Part shown: positions 46,267-55,884 of the stretch, piece by piece
Layout: each line of letters begins with the position of its first letter
Numbering within the stretch: the stretch's first letter is position 1
Source of the DNA: Streptomyces lienomycini
Lineage (GTDB): Bacteria; Actinomycetota; Actinomycetes; Streptomycetales; Streptomycetaceae
DNA: 64,000 nucleotides
NCBI RefSeq assembly: GCF_027947595.1
Contig: NZ_CP116257.1
Location: 744,001-808,000 of the forward strand
Direction: 5' to 3'
The notes under the pieces: model-generated
Seen by the model: the letters and a program-made list of their open reading frames with translations, nothing else
What the model was told of the DNA's origin: nothing
Databases searched by the model: none
Position numbers and translations under genes: made by a program

Positions 46267-46674
46267 TCAGCGGTCGACGCCGGACAGCACGGTGACGACC
46301 CGGAAGCGCTCCAGGAGCGCGGGCGTCGCGTCGTCCACCGTGAACTCCGGTTCGTCCAGCGCCGCGCGCCTCCCCGCGCCGTGCCGGAACAGTTCGTGCC
46401 CCGCCCGGGGTTCGGCCACGCTCGTGGACCCCTCGCCCTCGTCGACCGCGTGGGCGAGGTCCACCTCGGCCGGCGCGGCCACGCGCACCGCCGTCGCCTC
46501 GATGACGGCGACGGGGCGGTCGGGCGAGTCGACGAACACTTCGCGGCGTCCGGGCTCCGGCAGCGGCTCGCCCGCGTGCCCGTAGGCGGCGACCAGGCCG
46601 GTCGTCGAGGTCTTCGAACCGTCGAGGATCGCCGCGACGAGCAGGTCGCGCAGCGGGCCGGGATCACGGCTCAT
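46267..46674 (-). CDS. ASCH-domain protein
   Basis: 135 residues (MSRDPGPLRDLLVAAILDGSKTSTTGL). The pattern ILDGSKTSTTG, VFVDSPDRPVAVIEATAVRV, DLAHAVDEGEG, HELFRHG matches the ASCH fold, a PUA-like beta-barrel proposed to bind RNA; some members are ribonucleases or N4-acetylcytidine amidohydrolases. It converges on glmS with only four bases between stops. Confidence 0.78.
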   Translation of the reverse strand: MSRDPGPLRDLLVAAILDGSKTSTTGLVAAYGHAGEPLPEPGRREVFVDSPDRPVAVIEATAVRVAAPAEVDLAHAVDEGEGSTSVAEPRAGHELFRHGAGRRAALDEPEFTVDDATPALLERFRVVTVLSGVDR

Positions 46675-46713
46675 GTGACCACCGCACTGGCGAGGTCCGC
46701 GCCCGAGCCCGGT

Positions 46714-48185
46714 TCAGTCCCCCCGGACATCCCGCCAGGCACGCGGGATCGCCGTCGCCACGTCGTGTGCGCCCGCCGGGGCGCCCTCCGCCGCGAAGCG
46801 GCCCGCCAGGCCGTGCAGGTACGCGCCCACGCTCCCCGCGTCCACCGCCGACAGCCCCGCCGCCAGCAGCGACCCCGCCAGCCCCGACAGCACGTCTCCG
46901 CTCCCGGCCGTGGCCAGCCACGACGTGCCGGTCGCGTTGACCCGCACCGGCCCGCCGTCCGGCCCCGCCACCACCGTCGTCGAGCCCTTCAGCAGCACCG
47001 TCGCCCCGTACCGCTGCGCCAGCTCCCGCGCCGAGGCCAGCCGGGCCGCCTCGACCTCCTCCCGGCCCACCCCGAGCAGCGCCGCCGCCTCACCCGCGTG
47101 CGGGGTCATCAGCGTCGGCGCCGTCCGCGCCCGTACCGCGTCCGCGTCGGCCAGCCGCAGCCCGTCCGCGTCGATCAGCACCGGCACCTCGGCCGCCAGC
47201 ACCTGAGCCACCGTCGCCGCGTCGTCACCGGCGCCCGGTCCGACCACCCACGCCTGCACCCGCCCCGCCCGCTCCGGCCCCCGGTCGGACACGAGGGTCT
47301 CCGGGAAGCGGGCGATCACCGCGTCCCCCGCCGGGCCGACGTACCGCACCGCCCCGGCCCCGCCCCGCAGCGCGCCCGCGACGGCGAGCACGGCCGCGCC
47401 GGGGTAGCGGGCCGACCCGGCGGCGATGCCGACGACCCCGCGCCGGTACTTGTCGCTCTCCGCCGCGGGCACCGGCAGCAGCCGCGCCACGTCCGCGTGC
47501 TGCGGCGCCTCCAGTTCCGCCGCCTCCGCGGGCAGCGGCAGCCCGATGTCCACCAGCCGCACCGAACCCGCGTACTCCCGCGCCGGGTCGACCAGCAGCC
47601 CCGGCTTGTGCGTCCCGAACGTCACCGTCAGGTCGGCGCGGACCGCAGCCCCCCGCACCTCTCCGGTGTCCGCGTCGACGCCGCTCGGCAGGTCGACGGC
47701 GACCACGGCGGCCCGCGAGCGCGCGGCGGCGTCCGCCAACGGCACCGCCGCCCCCGCAGCCCGCCCCGGCCCCCGATACCGACGATCCCGTCGAGGACCA
47801 GATCGGCCCGCGCGATCCCGTCCAGCGCCGACGCCGACGCCGGAGCCGATGCCGGCTCGCAGTCCACCGTCCGGCCGCCCGCGCGCCGCAGCGCCGCCAG
47901 GCCCCCGCCGTGGGCCCGCTCCGGCGCGAGCAGCACCGCCGTGACGCCCGCCCCGCGCCGGGCCAGCCGCGCCCCCGCGTACAGGGCGTCGCCGCCGTTG
48001 TCGCCGCTGCCGACCAGCAGCACCACCCGGCTGCCGTAGACCCGGCCGGCCGTCCGCCCCAGCACCTGGGCGCAGGCGGCGGCCAGCCCGGCCGCGGCCC
48101 GTTGCATCAGCGCCCCCTCCGGCAGCCGGGCCATCAGCTCCCGTTCGGCGTTCCTGACCGTCTCCACGCTGTACGCAGTCCGCAT
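46714..48185 (-). pseudogene. nnrD: bifunctional NAD(P)H-hydrate epimerase/dehydratase, frameshifted
   Basis: Repairs hydrated NAD(P)H. From ATG 48185 the epimerase half reads MRTAYSVETVRNAEREL then LVGSGDNGGDALYAGARL and LDGIVGIGGRGGLRG. At the C-run 47751-47755 (G-run on the coding strand) homology jumps to another frame, continuing AAVPLADAAARSRAAVVAVDLPSGVDADTGEV. The dehydratase half is intact: VGIAAGSARYPGAAVLA, VLIDADGL, TPHAGEAAALLG and TAGSGDVLSG with its catalytic Asp. One extra G restores a single 490-residue protein. Either a sequencing error or a loss of the epimerase activity. Confidence 0.8.
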
Positions 48186-48264
48186 GCCGTCGAGTCTTCC
48201 CCGTACGCGGCGCACACGCACGGCCCCGGACACCCCGCCCCGCGGGATGGGGGACAGTTGACCC

Positions 48265-48870
48265 ATGAACGGCGACGACGAGACGGCACAGGTGATGACC
48301 TCGCTCGGGGCACGCCTGCGCGCCCTCCGCCGCGCCCGCGGGCTCACCCTGGCCCAGCTCTCCGCCGCCACCGGCGTCTCCGTGAGCACCCTGTCCCGGC
48401 TGGAGTCGGGGCAGCGCGAACCGGCGCTGCGGCACCTGCTGCCGCTGGCCCGCGCACACCGGCTGCCCCTCGACGAACTCGTCGGCTCCCGGACCGGCGA
48501 CCCCCGCGTCCACCCGCGCCCCTTCACCCGGCACGGCCAGACCTGGATCCCCCTCACCCGCAACCCCAACGACGGCCTGCACGCCTACAAGCAGATCCTC
48601 CCCGCCCCGCCCACCCCGCGCACCGACCGGACACCGCGCCCCGAACAGGGGTCGCACGAGGGCCACGAGTGGCTCTACGTCCTCTCCGGCCGTCTCCTCC
48701 TCGCCCTCGGCGACCACGACCTGATCATCGCGGCCGGAGAGACGGCCGAGTTCGACACCCGCGTCCCGCACGGCCTCGCCAACGCGGGGGACCGGCCCGT
48801 CGAGTGGCTCGCCCTCTACGGCGCACAGGGCGAACGCATGCACATCCGGGTCCGCCCGGCCGCCGGTTGA
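48265..48870 (+). CDS. XRE-family regulator with cupin domain
   Basis: 201 residues. N-terminal HTH_3 (LGARLRALRRARGLTLAQLSAATGVSVSTLSRLESGQREP) and a C-terminal cupin barrel (GHEWLYVLSGRLLLALGDHD, TRVPHGLANAGDRPVEWLALYG). Such proteins sense small metabolites and repress nearby or self promoters. Divergent from nnrD with 79 bases between, so it may regulate that gene or itself. Confidence 0.88.
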   Translation: MNGDDETAQVMTSLGARLRALRRARGLTLAQLSAATGVSVSTLSRLESGQREPALRHLLPLARAHRLPLDELVGSRTGDPRVHPRPFTRHGQTWIPLTRNPNDGLHAYKQILPAPPTPRTDRTPRPEQGSHEGHEWLYVLSGRLLLALGDHDLIIAAGETAEFDTRVPHGLANAGDRPVEWLALYGAQGERMHIRVRPAAG

Positions 48871-48895
48871 CCGCCGACCGGCCGCGCCGCGGGCG

Positions 48896-49267
48896 CTACC
48901 CCTCCGCGATCACCACCGCCGACGCGATCCCCGCGTCGTGGCTCAGCGACACGTGCCACGACGCCACCCCCAGCTCCGTCGCCCGCGCGGCCACCGTCCC
49001 CGTCACCCGCAGCCGCGGCCGCCCGCTGTCCTCGACGTACACCTCGGCGTCCGTCCACAGCAGTCCCGCCGGTGCGCCCAGCGCCTTGGCCAGCGCCTCC
49101 TTGGCCGCGAAGCGGGCGGCGAGCGAGGCGACGCCCCGGCGCTCACCGCTCGGCAGCAGCAGCTCGCTCTCCAGGAACAGCCGCCCCGCCAGGGCCGGCG
49201 TGCGCGCCAGCGACGCCCCGAACCGCTCGACCTCGGCCACGTCGATCCCGACCCCGATGATGCTCAT
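48896..49267 (-). CDS. acpS: holo-[acyl-carrier-protein] synthase
   Basis: Activates the fatty-acid ACP with phosphopantetheine. 123 residues from ATG 49267 ([16 protein letters not shown]); an upstream in-frame codon adds only six poor residues. The signature [10 protein letters not shown] and [14 protein letters not shown] carry the Mg-binding Asp and Glu. Distinct from the Sfp-type enzyme of the cluster. It is divergent from alr. Confidence 0.94.
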   Translation of the reverse strand: MSIIGVGIDVAEVERFGASLARTPALAGRLFLESELLLPSGERRGVASLAARFAAKEALAKALGAPAGLLWTDAEVYVEDSGRPRLRVTGTVAARATELGVASWHVSLSHDAGIASAVVIAEG

Positions 49268-49338
49268 GCCGGGCACCCTAACCACTCCCGGCTGCGTCGG
49301 GCGGGGGCGGTGGAGCGCTCTGAGAGACTGGGGGCACG

Positions 49339-50505
49339 ATGAGTGAGACAGCTGCTCGGCGGGCCGCGGTACTGCGCGCCCGTGCCGAGATCGACCTGGC
49401 AGCCCTGCGGGCCAACGTACGCGCGCTGCGCGAACGGGCCCCCGGGGCCGCTCTCATGGCCGTCGTCAAGGCCGACGCCTACGGCCACGGCGCGATCCCC
49501 TGCGCCCGCGCGGCCGTCGAGGCGGGCGCGACCTGGCTCGGCACCGCCACCCCGCAGGAGGCCCTCGCGCTGCGCGCGCGGGCGGGACTGCCGGACGACG
49601 TGCGGATCATGTGCTGGCTGTGGACGCCCGGCGGCCCCTGGCGGGAGGCGGTCGAGGCCGGTCTCGACGTGTCCGTCGGCGCGACGTGGGCCCTGGACGA
49701 GGTCACCGACGCGGTCCGGCGGGCCGGTCTCCCCGCGCGCGTGCAGCTCAAGGCCGACACCGGGCTCGGCCGGGGCGGCTGCCAGCCCGGTGCGGACTGG
49801 GAGGAGCTGGTCGGTGCCGCCCGGCGGGCCGAGGAGGAGGGGCTGCTGCGGGTCACCGGCCTGTGGTCCCACTTCGCCTGCGCCGACGAACCCGGCCACC
49901 CCTCCATCGCCGCCCAGCTGACCCGCTTCCGGGAGATGACGTCCCACGCCGAGCGGCGGGGCCTGCGCCCCGAGGTGCGGCACATCGCCAACTCCCCGGC
50001 CACCCTCACCCTCCCCGACGCCCACTTCGACCTGGTACGCCCCGGCATCGCGATGTACGGCGTCTCGCCCAGTCCCGAGGTCGGCACCCCCGCCGACTTC
50101 GGACTGCGCCCCGCGATGACGCTGGCCGCCTCGCTGGCCCTGGTCAAGCAGGTCCCCGGCGGCCACGGCGTCAGCTACGGGCACCACTACACGACCCCCG
50201 GCGACACCACCCTCGGCCTGGTCCCGCTCGGCTACGCGGACGGCATCCCGCGCCACGCCTCCTCCACCGGCCCCGTCCTCGTCGACGGCAAGTGGCGCAC
50301 GGTCGCGGGGCGGATCGCGATGGACCAGTTCGTCGTCGACCTGGGCGGGGACCGGCCGGATCCGGGCACCGAGGCGGTGCTGTTCGGACCCGGCGACCGC
50401 GGCGAACCCACCGCCGAGGACTGGGCCCAGGCGGCGGGCACCATCGCGTACGAGATCGTCACCCGGATCGGAACCCGCGTTCCGCGCGTCTACCTGAACG
50501 AGTGA
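49339..50505 (+). CDS. alr: alanine racemase
   Basis: L-Ala to D-Ala for peptidoglycan. 388 residues. The PLP Lys lies in [12 protein letters not shown]; the catalytic Tyr is likely in [12 protein letters not shown]; the C-terminal strand has [14 protein letters not shown] normal-length, biosynthetic-type enzyme. Confidence 0.95.
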   Translation: MSETAARRAAVLRARAEIDLAALRANVRALRERAPGAALMAVVKADAYGHGAIPCARAAVEAGATWLGTATPQEALALRARAGLPDDVRIMCWLWTPGGPWREAVEAGLDVSVGATWALDEVTDAVRRAGLPARVQLKADTGLGRGGCQPGADWEELVGAARRAEEEGLLRVTGLWSHFACADEPGHPSIAAQLTRFREMTSHAERRGLRPEVRHIANSPATLTLPDAHFDLVRPGIAMYGVSPSPEVGTPADFGLRPAMTLAASLALVKQVPGGHGVSYGHHYTTPGDTTLGLVPLGYADGIPRHASSTGPVLVDGKWRTVAGRIAMDQFVVDLGGDRPDPGTEAVLFGPGDRGEPTAEDWAQAAGTIAYEIVTRIGTRVPRVYLNE

Positions 50506-50627
50506 CGCGGACGACGGGTGGACCGAACGAGTGACGCGCCGGTCGGCGGAGTGACGCGCGGCGGGGTGAATCCGAATCAGCGGCCGGCGGACTCCGCGCG
50601 GCGGCCCGGCGAAGAGGAGCGGTGCAC

Positions 50628-51854
50628 GTGAGCGAGAGCAACGGGGAGGCCGTCGCGGCGGCCGTCGCCTCCGCCACGGAGGCCGCCGGCGAGGTCGCCG
50701 CCGGGGGCTGGCGCCGGGCGACGGGCATCGCCGGGGTCGCGATAGGCGTGGTCGCGGCGGGCGCCGCGGCCGGAGTGGCGATAGAACGGCTCACCGTGGG
50801 CCGCGGGATGCGCCAGAAGGCCCGGCTGGCCCTCGACTCGGCGGGCCCGTACGGCGGGCTGCGCGGCACCCCCGGCACGGCCCGGGCCGACGACGGCACC
50901 GAGCTGTACTACGAGGTCGACGACATCGGCCCGGAGACCGAGGCGGCCCACGCCGGGCGCCGCAGGCGGTTGTTCGGCCGCAGGGAACCCGCCCCCGTGA
51001 CCGTCGTCCTCAGCCACGGCTACTGCCTCAACCAGGACTCCTGGCACTTCCAGCGGGCCGCCCTCAGAGGCGTCGTCCGCACCGTGTACTGGGACCAGCG
51101 CAGCCACGGCCGGTCCGGGCGGGGCGTGGCCCAGACACGCGACGGCCTGCCGGTCACCATCGACGAACTCGGCCGCGACCTGAAGGCCGTGGTCGACGCG
51201 GCGGCGCCCGAGGGCCCGATCGTGCTCGTCGGGCACTCCATGGGCGGCATGACCGTGATGGCCCTCGCGGACGCGTTCCCCGAGTTCGTCCGCGAGCGCG
51301 TGGTGGGCGTCGCCCTCGTCGGCACGTCCTCCGGACGGCTCGGCGAGGTCAGCTTCGGGCTGCCGGTGGCCGGCGTCAACGCGGTGCGGCGGGTGCTGCC
51401 GGGCGTGCTCAAGGCGCTGGGGCAGCGGGCCGAGCTGGTGGAGAAGGGGCGGCGGGCGACGGCCGACCTGTTCGCCGGGATCATCAAGCGGTACTCGTTC
51501 GCGTCCCGGGACGTCGACCCCGCCGTGGCCCGGTTCGCCGAGCGGATGATCGAGTCGACGCCGATCGACGTCGTCGCCGAGTACTACCCGGCGTTCAACG
51601 ACCACGACAAGACCGAGGCCCTCGCCCACTTCGCGGACCTGCCGGTCCTCGTGCTGGCCGGGGTGCGGGACCTGGTGACGCCGAGCGAGCACAGCGAGGC
51701 GATCGCCGACCTGCTGCCGGACGCGGAGCTGGTGCTCGTCCCCGACGCGGGGCACCTGGTGATGCTGGAGCATCCTGAACTGGTCACCGACCGCCTCGCC
51801 GACCTGCTCACCCGCGCGGGCGCGGTACCGGCAGCGACCGCCGCGGACGGCTGA
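50628..51854 (+). CDS. alpha/beta-hydrolase with N-terminal membrane segment
   Basis: About 408 residues from GTG 50628 (GAGGAG eight bases upstream; GTG 50622 is possible). A hydrophobic segment near residues 28-48 (GIAGVAIGVVAAGAAAGVAI) probably anchors it. Catalytic elements: oxyanion HGYCLNQDSW, nucleophile elbow GHSMGG, Asp in VLAGVRDLVTP and His in PDAGHLVMLEHP. It lies between alr and tsaE in most streptomycetes, but its substrate is unknown. Its last codons are made of the 20-bp repeat that continues downstream. Confidence 0.85.
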   Translation: MSESNGEAVAAAVASATEAAGEVAAGGWRRATGIAGVAIGVVAAGAAAGVAIERLTVGRGMRQKARLALDSAGPYGGLRGTPGTARADDGTELYYEVDDIGPETEAAHAGRRRRLFGRREPAPVTVVLSHGYCLNQDSWHFQRAALRGVVRTVYWDQRSHGRSGRGVAQTRDGLPVTIDELGRDLKAVVDAAAPEGPIVLVGHSMGGMTVMALADAFPEFVRERVVGVALVGTSSGRLGEVSFGLPVAGVNAVRRVLPGVLKALGQRAELVEKGRRATADLFAGIIKRYSFASRDVDPAVARFAERMIESTPIDVVAEYYPAFNDHDKTEALAHFADLPVLVLAGVRDLVTPSEHSEAIADLLPDAELVLVPDAGHLVMLEHPELVTDRLADLLTRAGAVPAATAADG

Positions 51855-51930
51855 GGGCTGCCCCGGACGGCTGACGGTTGCCGCGGACGGCCGGCGGCTG
51901 CCGCGGACGGCCAGCGGCTACCGTTGGCGG
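51841..51930 (+). repeat. 20-bp minisatellite
   Basis: Units beginning CCGCGGACGG, CCCCGGACGG, CCGCGGACGG, CCGCGGACGG and CCGTTGGCGG at 51841, 51861, 51881, 51901 and 51921, an exact 20-base period. It spans the hydrolase 3' end and the spacer up to three bases before tsaE. Confidence 0.85.
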
Positions 51931-51932
51931 CT

Positions 51933-52457
51933 ATGGAAGCACCAGCAGCGGCGCGGGGCCCGGCCGAGCCCGCCCCCGACGTCGAGATCACCGTCACCTC
52001 CCCCGACCGGATGCGGGAGCTGGGCCGCCGGCTGGCCGGGCTGCTGCGCGCCGGCGACCTGGTGATGCTCAGCGGTGAGCTGGGCGCGGGCAAGACGACG
52101 CTGACCCGGGGGCTCGGCGAGGGCCTCGGGGTGCGGGGCGCCGTCACCTCCCCGACCTTCGTGATCGCCCGCGTGCACCCCTCGCTCGGCGACGGCCCGC
52201 CCCTCGTCCACGTGGACGCCTACCGGCTGTCCGGCGGGCTGGACGAGATGGAGGACCTCGACCTCGACGTCTCGCTGTCCGACTCGGTGATCGTGGTCGA
52301 GTGGGGCGAGGGCAAGGTCGAGGAGCTGACCGAGGACCGGCTGCGGGTCCGCATCGACCGGGCCGTCGGCGACACCACCGACGAGGTGCGGCACGTGAGG
52401 CTGACCGGCATCGGCGAGCGCTGGGCCGCGGCCGACGTGCACTCCCTGGCCGGCTGA
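51933..52457 (+). CDS. tsaE: tRNA t6A synthesis ATPase TsaE
   Basis: Part of the TsaB-TsaD-TsaE complex that makes N6-threonylcarbamoyl-adenosine at tRNA A37. 174 residues from ATG 51933. P-loop GELGAGKTTLTRGLGEG, then AVTSPTFVIARVHP and VHVDAYRL, all family hallmarks. The first 20 residues (Ala/Pro-rich) are variable. No ribosome site: the upstream DNA is the 20-bp repeat. Confidence 0.93.
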   Translation: MEAPAAARGPAEPAPDVEITVTSPDRMRELGRRLAGLLRAGDLVMLSGELGAGKTTLTRGLGEGLGVRGAVTSPTFVIARVHPSLGDGPPLVHVDAYRLSGGLDEMEDLDLDVSLSDSVIVVEWGEGKVEELTEDRLRVRIDRAVGDTTDEVRHVRLTGIGERWAAADVHSLAG

Positions 52458-52484
52458 GCCGCCCCGCCGCGTCCGGCGCGCGGG

Positions 52485-52510
52485 ATTTTCCGACAGGGCG
52501 TCGGCAAAAT
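52485..52510 (+). terminator. terminator after tsaE
   Basis: ATTTTCCGAC - AGGGC - GTCGG-CAAAAT: a five-pair GC stem flanked by A/T tracts with one bulge. Ends tsaE transcription before the small orphan gene. Confidence 0.55.
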
Positions 52511-52553
52511 ATTGCTTTCGAGGTCGTGCCCGTGGTCACATGGTATCCAGCAC

Positions 52554-52575
52554 GTAGTTAGGCATGCCTTACTGC
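52554..52575. promoter_or_regulatory. 22-bp imperfect palindrome upstream of a small gene
   Basis: GTAGTTAGGCA TGCCTTACTGC is symmetric at 9 of 11 positions, 29 bases before the 58-codon gene. The TTAGGC/GCCTTA arms recall DtxR/DmdR iron boxes, but spacing and centre differ from the consensus. Likely an operator. Confidence 0.5.
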
Positions 52576-52603
52576 GCCCGCCCCCGACCTTCAGGAGGCG
52601 TCC

Positions 52604-52780
52604 ATGCCGGAGAAGAGCCAGCCGCAGGCCCGCCCGAGGCCCCAGTCGCCCGCGCCCGCCGGGGTGTCGATGCGCGACCTGCTCGCGTCCTGCGCCGCGG
52701 CCGCGGCGGTCTCGACCCCGCCGCCCGCTCCCGAACCGGAGGCGTGCCGGCCCGTCCGGACCCACCGCGAGGCCGCCTGA
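52604..52780 (+). CDS. small Pro/Ala-rich protein, unknown
   Basis: 58 residues from ATG 52604, with a strong CAGGAGG seven bases upstream and an operator-like palindrome before it, which support a real gene. The sequence is a Pro/Arg-rich N-terminus, the short helix VSMRDLLASCAAAAAV, and a Pro/Glu tail with a second Cys (EACRPVRTHREAA). No membrane span or known domain. Confidence 0.65.
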   Translation: MPEKSQPQARPRPQSPAPAGVSMRDLLASCAAAAAVSTPPPAPEPEACRPVRTHREAA

Positions 52781-52820
52781 GGCACCGAGGCCGTGGGACA
52801 CCGACGCCGCCGGTGCGGCG

Positions 52821-53375
52821 TCAGGGGACGACGACGACCTGCTGCCCGATCGTCGCGAAACGCCAGATCGCCTCGCCGTCCGCGCGTGACGTGCGGACGC
52901 CGCCGGTGCGCTCGTCCGGGTCCGGCTTCGCCGTCGAGCCGTCGACCGCCGCGCTGAACCCGATCGCCACGCCCTGCGCGGTGGCGAAGCGCACCACGTG
53001 CTCGACGGGCACGCCGTCGGACCCGGTGACCCGGTTGGAGCGGGACGTGACGGTGTAGGCGCCGGGCGCCGGGTCGACCGTGCTGGGCGTGACCCGGAAG
53101 GTGCGCCGCACCCTGTTCCCGGACCCCACCAGCCACACGCGGTCGTCGTCGACCGAGTACACCACCCGCTCACCCGTCCCGGACCCCGCCGGGAGGGCGT
53201 CGGGGTGGCGCCGGTCGCGCGGCGCCTTGGGGGCGCCCGGCGCGGGCGTGCTGCTCGCCCGGGGCCGCTCGGGACCGGCCGGTGCGGCGACGGACGCCTG
53301 GTGTGCGAGGACGCCCACCGTGACGAGGGCGGCCGCGGTGAGGCCGGTGACGATACCGGCGCTGCTGCTTGCCAC
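52821..53375 (-). CDS. exported L,D-transpeptidase-like protein lacking the catalytic Cys
   Basis: 184 residues from GTG 53375 (GAGGTGG upstream). Signal-anchor GIVTGLTAAALVTVGVLA, Pro/Ala linker, then a YkuD-like domain: ERVVYSVDDDRVWLVGSGNRV, then TFRVTPSTVDPAPGAYTVTSR and a C-terminal GGVRTSRADGEAIWRFATIG followed by QQVVVV. In active enzymes this last block reads SHGCIR; here it is RTGGVR, with no Cys and no His, so it is probably inactive as a transpeptidase and may bind the cell wall. It separates tsaE from tsaB, which are usually adjacent. Confidence 0.72.
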   Translation of the reverse strand: MASSSAGIVTGLTAAALVTVGVLAHQASVAAPAGPERPRASSTPAPGAPKAPRDRRHPDALPAGSGTGERVVYSVDDDRVWLVGSGNRVRRTFRVTPSTVDPAPGAYTVTSRSNRVTGSDGVPVEHVVRFATAQGVAIGFSAAVDGSTAKPDPDERTGGVRTSRADGEAIWRFATIGQQVVVVP

Positions 53376-53577
53376 TGGCGACCACCTCGTCGTCGTACGC
53401 GTGCCTCGTGCTCGTGCTCGTGCGTCGCCCGTCGGGCGCCCGCTCCGGCGACGGTAGCAGTACGTGAGCGGGCGAACGCGGGGCGCGACACGGACCGGGC
53501 GGGCGGGGCCGCCGTCCTTCGCCGGGGACCGGAACCGGGCGTCCGACACGGGCCGTGCGGCGCCGTAGGCTGTTTGC

Positions 53578-54231
53578 GTGCTCTTGCTCGCTCTGGATAC
53601 CGCCACGCCCGCCGTGACCGTCGCGCTGCACGACGGTACGGACGTCATCGCCTCGTCGAGCCAGGTGGACGCACGCCGGCACGGTGAGCTGCTGCTGCCC
53701 GCCGTCGACCGGGTGCTCACCGAAGCCGGTCAGCGCCTCGACGCCGTCACCGCCGTCGTCGCCGGTACCGGCCCCGGCCCGTACACGGGGCTGCGCGTCG
53801 GCCTGATGACCGCGGACACCTTCGGGCTCGCGCTCGGCGTGCCCGTGTACGGCGTGTGCACGCTGGACGGCCTCGCCCGCGCCGCCGACCTGGAGGGCCC
53901 CTTCGTCGTGGCGACCGACGCCCGCCGCAAGGAGGTCTACTGGGCGCGGTACGCCGACTCCCGCACCCGCCTCACCGACCCCGCGGTGGACCGCCCCGCC
54001 GACATCGCCGAGCAGGTGGCCGGGCTCCCGGCCGTCGGCGCCGGCGCCCTGCTCTACCCTGACACCTTCCCCCGGGCCCACGAGCCCGAGCACGTGTCCG
54101 CCGCCGCCCTGGCCCGGCTGGCCGCCGAGCGGCTGGCGGCGGGGGAGGAGCTGCCCGCGCCCCGGCCGTTGTACCTGCGCAGGCCCGACGCCCAGGTCCC
54201 CAAGAACTACAAGGTGGTCACCCCCAAGTGA
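53578..54231 (+). CDS. tsaB: tRNA t6A synthesis protein TsaB
   Basis: 217 residues from GTG 53578 (LLLALDTATPAVTVALHDG). ASKHA fold; the VVAGTGPGPYTGLRVGLMTADTFG segment is diagnostic of TsaB (YeaZ). It scaffolds TsaD. It overlaps rimI by four bases (GTGA). Confidence 0.94.
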   Translation: MLLLALDTATPAVTVALHDGTDVIASSSQVDARRHGELLLPAVDRVLTEAGQRLDAVTAVVAGTGPGPYTGLRVGLMTADTFGLALGVPVYGVCTLDGLARAADLEGPFVVATDARRKEVYWARYADSRTRLTDPAVDRPADIAEQVAGLPAVGAGALLYPDTFPRAHEPEHVSAAALARLAAERLAAGEELPAPRPLYLRRPDAQVPKNYKVVTPK

Positions 54232-54770
54232 CCGAGTCAGCCACTTCCGGCCCCGCCCGGTCCACGTCCGCCGCACTGCGCGAGATGCGCTGGTGGGACA
54301 TCGACCCCGTGCTCCGCATGGAGCGGGAGCTGTTCCCGGAGGACGCCTGGTCGCGGGGGATGTTCTGGTCCGAGCTGGCCCACGCGCGCGGCCCCGGGGC
54401 GACCCGGCGGTACCTGGTCGCCGAGGAGGACGGCCGCGTCGTCGGCTACGCGGGCCTGGTCACCTCCGGCGAGCAGGCCGACGTGCAGACCATCGCCGTC
54501 GCCCGCGACCACTGGGGCTCCGGACTCGGCGCCCGGCTGCTGACCGAACTGCTGCGCGCCGCGACCGACTTCGAGTGCACCGAGGTGCTCCTGGAGTGCC
54601 GGGTCGACAACACCCGCGCCCAGCGCCTCTACGAGCGCTTCGGCTTCGAGCCCATCGGCTTCAGACGCGGCTACTACCAGCCGGGCAACGTGGACGCCCT
54701 GGTGATGCGCCTGACCGACCCCTCCACCTCCGTACCGGGAACCGAACGAGGAACCGACAACCATGGCTGA
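54228..54770 (+). CDS. rimI: ribosomal-protein-alanine N-acetyltransferase
   Basis: 180 residues, GNAT fold. [26 protein letters not shown], then the acetyl-CoA loop [19 protein letters not shown] (R/QxxGxG/A variant) and [18 protein letters not shown]. Start GTG 54228 lies in the tsaB stop. It acetylates a protein N-terminus, classically ribosomal protein S18, and is clustered with tsaB/tsaD in many bacteria. Confidence 0.92.
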   Translation: MTESATSGPARSTSAALREMRWWDIDPVLRMERELFPEDAWSRGMFWSELAHARGPGATRRYLVAEEDGRVVGYAGLVTSGEQADVQTIAVARDHWGSGLGARLLTELLRAATDFECTEVLLECRVDNTRAQRLYERFGFEPIGFRRGYYQPGNVDALVMRLTDPSTSVPGTERGTDNHG

Positions 54771-55884
54771 CTCACGCGACGAGCCCCTCGTCCTGGGGAT
54801 CGAGACCTCCTGCGACGAGACCGGCGTCGGTGTCGTGCGCGGCACCACCCTGCTGGCGGACGCCGTCGCGTCCAGCGTCGACGAGCACGCCCGCTTCGGC
54901 GGCGTCGTCCCGGAGGTGGCCAGCCGCGCCCACCTGGAGGCGATGGTGCCCACCATCGAGCGCGCCCTCGAGGAAGCGGGGGTGAGCGCCCGCGACCTCG
55001 ACGGCGTCGCCGTCACCGCGGGCCCCGGCCTCGCGGGCGCCCTGCTGGTCGGCGTCTCGGCGGCGAAGGCGTACGCCTACGCGCTCGGCAAGCCCCTCTA
55101 CGGCGTCAACCACCTCGCCTCGCACATCTGCGTCGACCAGCTCGAACACGGCGCGCTGCCCGAGCCGACGATGGCCCTGCTGGTCTCCGGCGGGCACTCC
55201 TCCCTGCTGCTGTCCACGGACATCACCTCCGACGTCCGCCCCCTCGGCGCCACCATCGACGACGCGGCCGGCGAGGCCTTCGACAAGATCGCCCGGGTGC
55301 TGAACCTGGGCTTCCCCGGCGGCCCGGTCATCGACCGGTACGCGCGCGAGGGCGACCCGAACGCCATCGCCTTCCCGCGCGGTCTGACCGGCCCGCGCGA
55401 CGCGGCGTACGACTTCTCCTTCTCCGGCCTGAAGACGGCCGTGGCCCGCTGGATCGAGGCGAAGCGGGCGGCGGGCGAGGACGTGCCGGTGCGCGACGTG
55501 TCGGCCTCCTTCCAGGAGGCGGTCGTGGACGTGCTGACCCGCAAGGCGGTGCGGGCCTGCAAGGACGAGGGCGTCGACCACCTGATGATCGGCGGCGGCG
55601 TGGCCGCCAACTCCCGGCTGCGGGCCCTGGCCCAGGAGCGCTGCGAGGCGGCGGGCATCCGGCTGCGGGTGCCCCGCCCCAAGCTGTGCACGGACAACGG
55701 CGCGATGGTCGCCGCGCTCGGCGCCGAGATGGTCGCCCGCAACCGGGCCGCCTCCGACTGGGACCTCTCGGCCGACTCCTCCCTCCCGGTGACGGAACCG
55801 CACGTCCCCGGCCGCGCCCCCACGCACAGCCACCACGGCCACGACCACGTTCACGAAGTGAGCAAGGAGAACCTGTACTCGTGA
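54763..55884 (+). CDS. tsaD: tRNA N6-threonylcarbamoyladenosine transferase TsaD
   Basis: 373 residues. [12 protein letters not shown] (ATP site), metal ligands in RAHLEAMVP and [41 protein letters not shown] and [13 protein letters not shown]. The last 35 residues are His-rich ([16 protein letters not shown]), an extension beyond the core that could bind metal. It overlaps rimI by eight bases. Confidence 0.95.
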   Translation: MADSRDEPLVLGIETSCDETGVGVVRGTTLLADAVASSVDEHARFGGVVPEVASRAHLEAMVPTIERALEEAGVSARDLDGVAVTAGPGLAGALLVGVSAAKAYAYALGKPLYGVNHLASHICVDQLEHGALPEPTMALLVSGGHSSLLLSTDITSDVRPLGATIDDAAGEAFDKIARVLNLGFPGGPVIDRYAREGDPNAIAFPRGLTGPRDAAYDFSFSGLKTAVARWIEAKRAAGEDVPVRDVSASFQEAVVDVLTRKAVRACKDEGVDHLMIGGGVAANSRLRALAQERCEAAGIRLRVPRPKLCTDNGAMVAALGAEMVARNRAASDWDLSADSSLPVTEPHVPGRAPTHSHHGHDHVHEVSKENLYS

